From contig NC_084809.1 in the NCBI RefSeq assembly GCF_963583255.1, positions 5,131,501 through 5,195,500 on the forward strand: a DNA stretch of 64,000 bases, given 5' to 3'. Each line of letters starts with the position of its first letter. The stretch's first letter is position 1. This document shows, piece after piece, positions 47,260 to 57,525 of the stretch. The stretch is from Pyrus communis. Taxonomy: Eukaryota > Streptophyta > Magnoliopsida > Rosales > Rosaceae. The notes beneath the pieces were generated by a model. It had not been told where the DNA came from, ran no database searches, and saw only the letters and a program-made list of their open reading frames with translations. The position numbers were made by a program, and so were the translations under genes.

Positions 47260-47677
47260 TCAGTTCACTGTCCCTTCAGTACAAAGCCACTGACCCACAA
47301 AAAAGTTGTCGCAGTTGAGATTAGGGTTGATCGAAAGAAAGAAGTCAGCACCCAATTGGAACTTTTGAATAACAGATTCACATGTATCACCCTCTTCGGC
47401 ACCATAAACCAAGTCGCAAGCCACAGCCTTTACTGCAAATTCAAGTGGAACATTGCATTGCATTAATATAGAAACTTGAAACTTATTTTAATATTTATTT
47501 GAAACTAAAAATAATTAATTTAAACGCAATAAGTAATTAATGTATGTAGATGATGAAAATGAAATAAATATTCTTACTGCCGAGCTTTCTACTCTCAGCA
47601 ATGGAAATCATGAGGACTAGAGAGAGCACTAGAATCAAGTTAAGAAGTGTTGCCATTTTGTTGCCAGATTTAGCCAT
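47260..47677 (-). CDS. A6: small secreted LysM-domain protein
   Basis: Exon 1 (47,578-47,677) and exon 2 (47,260-47,474) give 104 aa. It is closest to A4 in flanking sequence but has LEFAVKAVACDLVYG in the linker (V for E). The LysM core GDTCESV, FFLSINPNLNC, VGQWLC is intact. The intron is shorter (103 bp) through loss of attaatgga. The TATA box is at 47,785-47,792, with a duplicated agattagtagattaccaga motif just upstream. Confidence 0.85.
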
Positions 47678-47784
47678 CTCCACCTTAATTTTTCCTTTTT
47701 GAACAATGGAATTCTAATTGTTTAGTTTTAGTAAGAAGCTAATCGTGTTTAGTGTGGGTGATGGTTTGAGGCAGTGCAGAGCCA

Positions 47785-47792
47785 TATTTATA
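47785..47792 (-). promoter_or_regulatory. TATA box of LysM gene A6
   Basis: TATAAATA on the minus strand, 108 bp upstream of the A6 start. Confidence 0.72.
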
Positions 47793-48544
47793 GCTAGGTA
47801 GAGGAGCAAAGATTAGTAGATTACCAGACAGCTAGTAGATTACCAGACGGCTTATCCAAAGTAACTACATATATTTGTTTAATAAATCTACCATAACTGT
47901 GTTGTGCATAATGCGAATATTGCGCATTGGGCAGGCTTTGCCGCCTGTGTATTATAATATTTATATCATGTCCTGCTGCGCTCACCAGTTTCTTTTCTCC
48001 TTTTTTTCATTCCTTTATGTTTTTGTCTGAATAGCTTAGTCCTTCAACCTGTAGCAGAAAGCGAAGGATCAAATCCATTAATGTTTCAGTTTATATGTAT
48101 ACACACATACATATATACTGGAATCAACTAAATGCATGTATTAGTTAGTATATAAGAATTGACTGAATAATTATTGTCGTATGATCAAAATTTAATTGAA
48201 GAAACAATAAAAATAGATTGAAGTTAAACTATTAATGAGAAGAAACAAGAGGAGACATACTCATCCAAAGAGAGGACTAAAAGAAATTGTATAGAGAAAT
48301 TTGTAAAGCCTTTGTTAATTTACCTTGTAATGGGGAATTGTGTATTCATTTAATTTATTTGAAATACTAAAAACAGCCTCTTTTTCATCATTCTCCATTT
48401 CATCACCACAATTTCAGGATTTTTGTACAATTTACATAAATGTTTTCATTCACAAGTTGCTCATTTCATCTTATCATCTTTTTTTCACAACTCCCAATTC
48501 AAATCTCCAACTAATTCTCGCTAGAGAAGACCTCAACCCTTAGC

Positions 48545-48790
48545 CCCACATAGTTCAAGCAGGTCACTTTTTGGATAGACTTGTAGGGCTGGTTTCGTCT
48601 CTCCGTGCAGTTCCTAACACTCTGGAAAACCAACCCAAACTGCGCCGGATAATGGCCGGAAATCTAATGATGCATCTCCGTGAGCGAAAGATGATCGCCT
48701 TTGGCTTAGCTGAAAGGATTTCACGCCGGATGTCCACTTATGCCCCTAGTTGGCAGGACCTGGAACCACCTCCACACTCACCGTAATTGA
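48545..48790 (-). pseudogene. C'6: frameshifted WIP-like relic
   Basis: Counterpart of C'4, with the same split between frames. A small MITE lies directly upstream (48,805-48,925). Confidence 0.6.
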
Positions 48791-48804
48791 TTCATTTTTA
48801 AAAA

Positions 48805-48925
48805 GAGAATTGTTATTAGCACTCCAAAAATCTCATTCTACAGTACAAACTTTTTATATTTGGAAAACAAAATACATTTGTGAGGAGTGTAGAATGAGAT
48901 TTTTGGAATGCTAATAACACTTCCC
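48805..48925. mobile_element. 121-bp MITE with 37-bp TIRs, TSD TTTAAAAA
   Basis: The left end (gagaattgttattagcactc, then caaaaatctcattctac) and the right end are inverted repeats of about 37 bp with three mismatches. TTTAAAAA occurs at 48,797-48,804 and 48,926-48,933. Unit 4 (near 34,670) lacks the insertion, which gives a clean empty site. Confidence 0.88.
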
Positions 48926-49538
48926 TTTAAAAAAAAATTCAACTTGAAAAATGAAACTAAATTGATAAACTTTTTTCGTTCAAATTGTGCCAAATTCAGT
49001 CAACATTTTCATCCGTGTTTCATCTTTATTCTCCTTTATTTCGGTTCGTTTTGAACCTTTCAATTCATAAGGGTCTCAATTTTTTCAAATGAACAAAGAC
49101 ATATTGATTCTAACAACTGATTGCAGAGTTGATCATTCAAACCTTTCAATTATAACAACTGATTGCAGAGTTGATCATTCGGACCTTTCAATTTATAACT
49201 TTTCTTTTTGTTAATGTTTACTTTGTAGTATTGAATTTTTCTTTGTCCTTTGTTAATTGAGGATTTGTGGATGTTAGTTCATAGTACAATTGTAAAATAA
49301 TACTGACATATATAAAGTTTATAAAAACACAATTGAAGCACTTAAACCGCTGAGATCTCTTACTCTATGATTTATCTCCACTTTAAGATTTACAATGTAC
49401 ATAAATGATCCATCCGAGTTATCTCCATATTTGAGTTGTCTGTTTTTCAACTATGTTTTTTCATGAGGCTCTTTAACGGAGAAACTCCCGATGAAAACTC
49501 CAACTATGTTCCGTCGGAAATCCCAAACTCCGGCAACC

Positions 49539-49793
49539 TCAGCCCTGCCCCCAACAGTTCAAGTACATGACTTTTTGGATGGACTCGTCAGTTTGGTTCC
49601 GTCTTTCCTCACAATTTACCAACATTCCAGAGAAACCCGACCCAACTGCGCCGGATAACGGTCGGAGGTCCGATGATGCTTCGCCGCCAGAGAAAGATGA
49701 GCGCCTCCGGTTTAGCTGAAAGGACTTTAGGTCGGATTTCCACTTATGTCCCTGGTCAGCAGGGGCTTGCACCACCGCCACGCTAGGCACCAT
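49539..49793 (-). CDS. C6: wound-induced polypeptide (WIP/DUF3774)-like protein
   Basis: 84-aa single-exon frame from ATG 49,793 (MVPSVAVVQAPADQGHKWKS) to TGA 49,539, ending DESIQKVMYLNCWGQG. The open frame continues upstream as LSQVW with TTG at the expected family start. The TATA box TATAAAAT (49,928-49,935) is intact. It is the best-preserved C copy in both ending and promoter. Confidence 0.65.
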   Translation of the reverse strand: MVPSVAVVQAPADQGHKWKSDLKSFQLNRRRSSFSGGEASSDLRPLSGAVGSGFSGMLVNCEERRNQTDESIQKVMYLNCWGQG

Positions 49794-50011
49794 CCAAACT
49801 TGGCTCAATTGATTCGTTGTAAAAAGATTTTGTTAACTTGAAAAATGAAGGTGAGATAGTCGTTCGTTTGATGCTTGTGTTTTGGAGAAGCTCCTTTGAG
49901 TGTTGAACTGTGGAGACATAGACGATTATTTTATAGGCAAGGGTCGGAAGTGAATCTTCGTATTTTGTGAAACCGGTGATTTATGGACAAGTGGAAAGTA
50001 GTTTTGGGAAA

Positions 50012-50204
50012 ATAAGTGGTGACTTTGTTTTAATACAATGATATATTTTATATTAAGAAGAGAAAAACTTCGGCTAAATCACATAATGAGCAATTTAATT
50101 TGGTATCGAATTCGTCATCCACGATATTCGAATCTAAGACCTCTCACTCACAAGTGAAGAGGAATACTACCAGACCATAGTACTGAGTGGCAGATAAGTG
50201 GTGA
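50012..50204 (-). mobile_element. tRNA-derived SINE, unit 6 copy
   Basis: Same insertion as units 1, 2 and 4. Flanks ataagtggtga at 50,012-50,022 and 50,194-50,204 are perfect, and the match extends to actttg, which gives the clearest target-site duplication. The A-box-like segment is TGGTCTGGTAGTATTCC. Confidence 0.72.
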
Positions 50205-50884
50205 CTTTGATTAAATTTTTTGTGTTTATTTGTATGTGGTCTCTTTGTAACTTTTAACATTTATAACATGTGTTTAAAAGTTTAACTACTTTTAGCCCTT
50301 CTATCTAAATTTAACACATATCAATTAATGGTCAAAATTATAAATAAAATAAATATGAAAGATTTAAATTCAATTTTGGTTAGGCACGGTGGCCCATTAG
50401 TTTTGGCGTTTTGTCTTTGCTTTGGATGGTGTCGATGGTTTTGATAATTGATTGTGTCCAAAATCCACATTGTGATTTATCCTCAATTGATCGCGAGTTT
50501 GATTTGTGATGTGATGTTTTGTTCTCGCAAATTGATGTAATTAGTGTTCATCAGTTTAGGGTAAAGTGAGATTCGGAGAAAGAAAAACCTTTGTACGTGC
50601 TTCTAATTAATTCGATTGTTTTATATATATATTTTTAATAGTTTTAATTAATTTTTTAATAGTATTAGAGTCAGTTTTTTCGTTTGTGAAGTTTAACAGC
50701 AGCGACCTACTCTGTTACCTTCTTTTTTTCTTTTCTTTTTTTGTATTATTTACGTGTTTTGTTTGAAAATTAGTAACATTTGACGCATGTTGAAAGTATA
50801 AATTTACATTAGAAAAAAAGAGATATTGTATGTGCTTATAACTAATTGGTCACTTTAATATTGCTAATTGTTTTATGGTCGAAC

Positions 50885-51152
50885 TTCAACTTTCTTTAAT
50901 ACAAAAAATAATTAAATTAAATAATTATAAATTGAATTAGGGGCTAATTTATTTGCTTCTAATAGCTAAATTTTGTAAACGGAGCTTTTTCCGGCCCTAA
51001 GTGATAAAAATGAGTAGAGGCCGCTTATTGTTTGTCCTGTTACTTTAATAGAGACAATTTCATGTTTTCGCCCCTAATGAAAATTATTAGAGGCAAACTA
51101 TTAATTTCGAATCTAATATAACGCACGCAATACTCACTTTTTTTCTGTAGTG
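50885..51152. mobile_element. CACTA-type transposon terminal fragment at the array edge
   Basis: Array homology stops at about 50,884. The next ~270 bp ends in tttttttctgtagtg, the reverse complement of CACTACAGAAAAA, a typical CACTA (En/Spm) terminus. Subterminal short motifs (gcccctaatgaaa, attagaggcaaa) are also usual. The left terminus is missing. Confidence 0.5.
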
Positions 51153-52560
51153 ATATTTATAATTGTCTAACTCTTGAAAGAAGCTACAATTTTTATCTTT
51201 TGACAACAAGAGCGATGGTGAATCAAATTTATGGATAGGAAGATTCATGTGGATCGATCCACACTAGGATGTATAAGCATCATTGCTTTTAACGAGTGTT
51301 GTAAAGCGCCATCTGCATAGAAACTACAATTTTTCACTCCCACAAATAGTGCACCTACTATTTTTTTTTTTTTTTTTGTAAGGAGGGGACAATTGGTGGT
51401 AAGTCATAGTTATCCATCATTTTTTTTTAAGGGGGAAACAATTGATGGTAAGCCATAGTTATCCATCATTTTTGGGAGCCGGAAGACTTACACAGGCATT
51501 TCAATCTCTCCCTGGCACCTATTATTTAAATTTTAAAATGTTAAACTGGGGAGAAAAAAAAACCTTGACAAAAATAAGGACTTTTCGGAGGTTATTATTA
51601 CTCAAACGAAATTATCAATATTGTAAAGAAAATAAGGACTTTTCGGGGTTTATAATTACTGAAACGATATTTATCAATATTGTAAGTAATAATAAAATTC
51701 ATACATAATTGGCGTGTGTGGAATAAATTGTAAATAATTTGTAATGATAAATTAATCTTTTTTTATTTGAATTTTGGGTTTCATTTGGTTGTAAGATAGA
51801 TGGATTTATGTTTTAAAAAATAAGAGTTACAAATGCCCCTCTAAAGAACTTACAAATATATTAAGAAAATACGCAAGATGAAGCTATTTATCTTTTTAAA
51901 GTTTGATAATTAAATACTAGATTGAGTACTTATTGGAGAAATTTTGGACTTTTAGTTCTATTAATCCTTTTTTCCACAAGTTATATTTTACTAAAGAACG
52001 AAAGCGATATCCAAAATAAACTTATCAATTAAAAAATAACGCGTAACAATCATTACATCATACTACTCATTATATCGCTTTAAAAACTTGTTTAGACAAT
52101 ATATTCCATTCCTAATTAGACTTTTCTATCCAGGATAAGATTGATCACAATATGTTGTAATATATATGAAACCGAAAATAAATGGAGAATATTGTTACTC
52201 AATACTGAACATTTTGTTTATAATTCTTCGATGAGTTTAAATTTCAAATCTATGTATTAAATAGATACAACTTCCAAAGTTCAAAAAAGATTGTTATTCA
52301 CATACGATTATTAATATTTTATCGTTGATATTTCTCTATTTATTCAGCTAAATGATTAAAAATTGAAAAGATGTAAAAAAAAAAAATATATAGAGTTATC
52401 ATTAGATTTTTTTTCTATTTATTTAATCAGACGATCAAAAATTAAAAATAAATGTGTAAGAAACAAAAATTGGAGTTGATAGCAGAAGAACTGAGGAGAA
52501 AGAGAATCTTTTGTACCAGCTAGATTGCAGCCAGCCAATGAGGGCAAACAGGTGTCGAGC
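51153..52560. other. AT-rich intergenic sequence with small tandem duplications, no gene seen
   Basis: Two local duplications are visible: a ~55-bp one at about 51,375-51,475 (ggtggtaagtcatagttatc) and a ~60-bp one at 51,571-51,690 (aaataaggacttttcgg). No open frame has recognisable domains. Confidence 0.6.
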
Positions 52561-52571
52561 TTATCCGAACT

Positions 52572-52786
52572 TTCCTCGGGAAACGGATTCCTCCTGATTT
52601 AATTTGTGAAAATACTAGAAATCTTCGTATTTTAACTGTTTATTGTATAACGTGAGATTAGCTTTCATCAAATACTACTTAAATTTAATTTTAAATAAAA
52701 AATCAAATGATTTCCAACCACATGATACATTATAAAAGAATCTCTACAAAATAGATTCGCATGGGATCCTATTCCCTTTCCCCGTT
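52572..52786. mobile_element. hAT-like MITE fragment (same family as 26,914), reverse orientation
   Basis: Matches the reverse complement of the right half of the A3/A5 MITE (tagaaatcttcgtattttaa, then taattttaaataaaaaatca). Its own ends ggaaacggattcc and ggatcctattccctttcc form short inverted repeats, which suggests an internally deleted copy. Confidence 0.6.
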
Positions 52787-52906
52787 CATCTCATGACTCA
52801 TCGGTTCATGCATCCAATCAGGCAAACAGGTGTCCAACTACGTTGCATCGTCCCTGCTGCCCTCACGTCCTCTATCAGCATGGGGCTCGCCACTCGTCTC
52901 GTTCCC

Positions 52907-53199
52907 TGGGGTATCGTTTGGTATGCAGACGGGACGGGACAGGACGGAACAGAACGGAGCGGGAGCAAAGATGCCCTCGGATGGAAACAAGGAGGAAGAA
53001 GAAGGAGACAGAGATGTTATAATTTTGTGTTCCACTGATGTGGAACGAGTCGTTCCAAGGGGGTGAGGTGGAACGAAAATTCACCCAAAACTCGTCCCGT
53101 GGAACAGCTCGTTCCACCCGTTTTAGGCGCACCAAACGTGGGACGGAACGCCTTGTCCCACTCTGTTCCGTTCCTTCCCACGTACCAAACGCTACCCCA
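52907..53199. mobile_element. 293-bp TIR (foldback/MITE-like) element
   Basis: The left end TGGGGTATCGTTTGGTATGC and the reverse complement of the right end TGGGGTAGCGTTTGGTACGT form an inverted repeat that continues with ggacgggac-type purine-rich sequence. The interior is GC-richer than its surroundings. No target-site duplication is evident. Confidence 0.65.
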
Positions 53200-53382
53200 G
53201 TTTTTATGAAATCGGTTAACTCGTCCCAAGGGTCAGTTTCGTCTTTCCGACGTGATCGGAAAACGATGGGGTTATGGAGGGAGAGGGACACGTGTGCGGG
53301 GGTTGGCGCTTTTATTCCCTTTGGCGCCATTGGGCGGTCATATTCATACTCATGGGGTGCATGCATGGCCATCACGTGGAGA

Positions 53383-53555
53383 AATTTTTTTTTAAGACAG
53401 AAATACGAGTGGTACATAATATATTTTTATGTAAGTAATGAGAAATTTTATTTTTTAAGTCATTAACTTTTAACACACATATTTCATCAGTTGTATAATG
53501 ACAAGTAGTGTATTACCTCGTATGCCGATCACACTGAAAAATCTCTCGATGACAT
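53383..53555. mobile_element. hAT-like MITE fragment (left half), reverse orientation
   Basis: Matches the reverse complement of the left half of the A3/A5 MITE (gatcacactgaaaaatctct, tttaacacacatatttcatc, tgagaaattttattttttaa). It may be the other part of the 52,572-52,786 copy, split by about 600 bp that holds the TIR element. Confidence 0.6.
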
Positions 53556-53559
53556 GGGT

Positions 53560-55434
53560 CTCCCGTCTCTGTTATCCTCGGGTTTGAAGCTTTAAAAATG
53601 AATAATTTTATGTTTTTACTTTTAGTATACTGATTTGAGCATTTTGGACGGGTGAGATTTCATGCAGCGTGATCGAACGGTGTTTGATATCAGTTTGTTG
53701 GTCATCCGACGTTCACGTCTTTTTTCCCTTTCTGTTGAAACTCGACCGACAACATTAAATTTTCATTTTGTCTTGCAACAGAACTTTGTTTTCAAATTTC
53801 CATTTCATGTGTGTTTGAGAACATTTTGGCTGTACCTTGTATGGTATCATCGTGCTAATGTTTACTAGTACAAACATTGAGAAAATTTTGGTTAAAGGTT
53901 GTACGGTATCATCAATCATGTTGATGCCAGGAAAAACTTGCATGAAGGGGTTTGTATATTCATTTTTCTCTGTTTTGTTTTTTATATTATAACTAATTAG
54001 GTATTTGTTTAGTAATAATCTCTATTACAATTGAAAACAACTTTTCAATTCGAGTTCTCACCTCTGTTGATTAAAAGAGATATTTCTTTCATCTGGTTAA
54101 GTTTAATTAATTATTTGACTTGGTATAACATGTAACTATGAAATACTTGTAGATACAAAAGTTAGGAGAAATGACCTGTTTGAATGTGAGAGGAAGAGGA
54201 ATCTTAAGATTGTTAGCATTTCCTAGCACACGTTAGGATAAATCGTGAAATACAAAAGGATTGTAGCTCGAGTTGTAAATAGCATTACAAAAATTCTGTA
54301 TTTGATTCTGTCTTCGAATCTCACTTAATTTCAGTTGCTAGATAATCTTAGGGTTTGAGTTTAGGATGGTTTTCAAATTAATTACAACTTGCTTTAGTCT
54401 TATCATTAGTGCAAATGGGTCGCCTTCGTATAATTAGAGTGGGGCTTCCATTTCACTAAGGAGGTCCACCCCCATCAGGAATCAGTTTTGAAAATAATAA
54501 TTGTGTTTGCTATATGCTCTAGTCAATATCAGGGTGGGGGTCCCCATTGCATCTCTATTATATCTACAGCTCCAAAAGTGCTTTTACAATAATCGCTTTT
54601 AGACTTCTGCCAACAAAGAGAAAATAAAAAGAAACCCAATTGTGATGCTGGTATTTGATACCAAAATGTGTTATATATCCTTTTTTTTTTTAATAGATTT
54701 TGAACTAATGGAGGTTATTGGTTTAAGTATAATCCACTAATGACGATGGTTGATTTTTTATTCTAAGTGTTTCATGCTATCACTTAAGATATATGAATAA
54801 TATATAATAAAATTTCAGGTTGAACATACAGATCTTGCAAAAAGGGTTCAAGGAGTCTTGATTGTATCATGTAGTGATTACTTTTTAATTTGTAATTACA
54901 GGCAGGAATTCCATTGTTAAATAACGTTGTGAAGGCGATAATACTAAGTTGGGGATTAATTTATAAGAATTAGGCAGGCACCTATCCATTGTCATTGGCT
55001 TACCTTCCAACTAGTTTACAAGATAAGATCTTCCCCTTATTCCAACATCATATACTCTTTTTTATTAGAGGATAACTTTGCCTTCTGTCTAGCTCAAATT
55101 ACTGCACACCTATTCTTCAAAGAAATACATGTAGATAGAACTCTGAAACTTTGAACTTTTTTTTTATTGGGGACTATATATGTCTAGAGTTATTCAGAGA
55201 GAAACATTTAACATGTCTAACGTATTACATATATATACGTTTTTTTTTACTATTTTTAACGAATTTATTTCGATAAAGAAAAACAAGAGATTTCATAAAC
55301 AATAAAGGGATCTTTAATGAAAGGATAATGATAGGGAAATCAAAATTTTAAACCAGGTTTTGTAAACTAAATGTTGTGGTTGTTGATGATTGAATTATCA
55401 GTTAATTGCTGATTAATATGTTTATTTCTTATTG

Positions 55435-55479
<45 letters not shown>

Positions 55480-55889
55480 ATAGAAAGCAAGCACATTAAC
55501 ACTACTAAAATTTAAAAATATATGATGTGTCACAAATAAAAAGTAAGCACGTTAATCAACACTTAAGTAATAATCCAATTATCACCAACCATATTGTTTA
55601 GTTTATAAATTTAATCTCCTGAGTATTACCTATGATTTATAGCATTACCCTTTATTAATTTGTGTTTCTTTATTGTTTAAGCTTGAGTTTTGGTTCTCTT
55701 TGTATCGGGCTAAAAAAATTGTAAACTAGAATCTCAAAGATGATAGACATGCATGCAGCCATAAGCTAAAGCAAGACCGTGAAAATAATAGGGATCCCAA
55801 GAACTGGTCTTTGTTGGATAAGATTGGTATATATTTTAGTTTATTTTTAGGGGACCAGAAAATAAGAATTAAACTCAGATCTCAATCCA
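53560..55889. other. AT-rich intergenic sequence, no gene seen
   Basis: No credible open frame, RNA gene or clear transposon end was found. It includes a (TA)n tract at about 55,438-55,478. Confidence 0.6.
55438..55478. repeat. (TA)n microsatellite
   Basis: About 20 TA units. Confidence 0.95.
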
Positions 55890-55897
55890 CTTTCCAC

Positions 55898-57014
55898 TAG
55901 GGGTAGGCACTTAAAACCAAAAATCGAAACCAAAACACGAATCAAATCAGACCTTACCGAACGGTTCGGTTTTGCGGTTTTGAAACCGAACAACAATGTA
56001 GGAAATGGTTTGGTTTCGATTTTAGCTTTTGAAAACTGCACCGAAATCGAAATTGAACTGCACCATAAATATTAATAAGCATTTAATTAAATGTCCATAT
56101 TAGATGTCATGTTTTAATAGGTTGTTTGTTAGAGTGCATACATTTAGTATGAATCCAACCACACTAGAATCATCAGCCATCACTTTCTTTCTCTTCAACA
56201 TAATATCACCACTCATGAGTAGGGGTGGGCACTTGAATGCATTGTCCTACACTGGATATGTGATCAACGGGTGACATTGAGAAATCAAAATTGCAAGGGA
56301 AATAATGCATAGCTTCCTTATAGATTTGAGGGTGCAACCATGCAAGTCTGTCTGCTGGGCAATTATAATATGCATCTGCCATGAGTCCATGACATTGGAT
56401 CATTGATAAACGTTATCGACTACACAGAATATGCATGTAAAGTTGCAAACCGTTCATGCATTTCTTCTTCCCAAGCCTTAAAATTTTTGCGTGGCAATTG
56501 TTACCTAGCTAGCTAATAAGGTTGCTCTGTGAGGACTTTTTACTGGTTTTTAATTAGGGATTAGTTTCATTTTATATACTGATTATGACATTTTGTAGCA
56601 GTTCGATTAGCTATTGCTTATGTTTAATTTGTACCCTTTAGGAGCACTCTCTATGATGTCTAGATTGGGAAATGTTTAATAATATGTTCTAATGTAATGT
56701 CTTTCATTTCATGTTCTGATTTATGATCTTACTAGAAACTACTTTTCTTCTAGATAAGTTTTTTTTTTTTTTTTTTTTTAAGTTATTTGTTGATTGCATT
56801 CATGTAAAGCTTGAGATAACGAGTGTTTCGTATTTTAAATTGTATATTTTTTCATAAAAACCGAATTGAAACCGTTTAAAACCGCATCAAACCGAACTAA
56901 ACGGTTTGGTTTCATTTTGATTTTGGCTTCAAAACCACCCCGAACCGAACCGCAAAAAATTTCGATTTCAATTTCGGTTTCACTCAAAACCACACCGAAC
57001 CATGTCCACCCTTA
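55898..57014. mobile_element. hAT-type non-autonomous element, 1,117 bp, TSD CTTTCCAC
   Basis: The ends TAGGGGTAGGCAC and TGTCCACCCTTA are inverted repeats of the hAT kind (TAGGGGTGGGCA). Perfect 8-bp CTTTCCAC copies lie at 55,890-55,897 and 57,015-57,022. Subterminal regions are rich in aaccgaa/ggtttcggt motifs. A second TIR-like gagtaggggtgggcac at 56,217-56,232 suggests a nested or composite structure. No complete transposase is present. Confidence 0.8.
56206..56510 (-). pseudogene. Unrecognised protein-like fragments inside the hAT element
   Basis: On the minus strand two short open pieces look protein-like and not compositionally random: NFKAWEEEMHERFATLHAYS, then a 65-codon frame with ADRLAWLHPQIYKEAMHYFP and DFSMSPVDHI. 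They are in different frames and end at the internal TIR-like motif. They could be a captured gene fragment or relic hAT coding sequence. I do not recognise the family. Confidence 0.3.
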
Positions 57015-57525
57015 CTTTCCACTAGTTCCATACAATTAAGAAATGGAGCGTAGCCTCAGTATTGCTCTCTTTCAAGCTGTCAACTCTGGGCAATAGCAAA
57101 TTATAAATAGTTGTGTAAGTGTTTAGAAACCACACTTCTATGAAGTTTTTAGTGATATGAATCAAGATCCTTTTATATCAGTTGACACATATACCATGAT
57201 CCTTGAGGTGTATGTCAACATGGCACAAATAATTGCATATAATTTTTGCAAATTCAGCAAGGAAACAGTAAATTCACCGTATCGAGAGGTGTTCGTGTTG
57301 CATGTCTCAAAACAAAAATGTGGCAAAACAGCCAGCCAGATCAGAACAGAGAGTATATCTTCTGTCAAAATAAAATCATTCATTTATACTATCTATGGGC
57401 TATAAGGTTGGAGATGGAGATCCAAATTTCTCCCATACATGAATAAGGCGATCATTCAATTTCACATATTAATTGAAACTTCCACACTATAGAAAGAAAT
57501 GATCTAAACAAAAGGGGACACAACT
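57015..57525. other. Downstream flank of the VAP4-like gene, no gene seen
   Basis: Contains the probable 3' UTR of the gene at 57,526-60,193. Overlapping short frames on both strands at 57,157-57,446 have no family signature. Confidence 0.5.

Larger units (their letters stand above)
7880..50884. repeat. Segmental tandem array of ~7-kb LysM/WIP units
   Basis: Long stretches recur in direct orientation. LysM gene A starts near 10,256, 19,195, 26,233, 33,138, 40,326 and 47,260, so spacings are about 8.9 (with a gypsy insertion), 7.0, 6.9, 7.2 and 6.9 kb. A full unit is A, C' (WIP relic), C (WIP), SINE, a ~1.5-kb spacer, then B (LysM relic). B is present near 8,234, 16,897, 23,919 and 37,902 and missing from units 3 and 5. 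A3 to A5 is 14,093 bp and A4 to A6 is 14,122 bp, which marks a two-unit higher-order repeat. Left homology begins just after the minisatellite. The right end falls at a CACTA-like sequence at about 50,884. Confidence 0.9.

Noticed and set aside
52793..53466. Overlapping open frames of up to 180 codons on both strands
   Set aside because: They run through a TIR element and its inverted repeats. Composition follows the GC-rich repeat, and no domain is seen.
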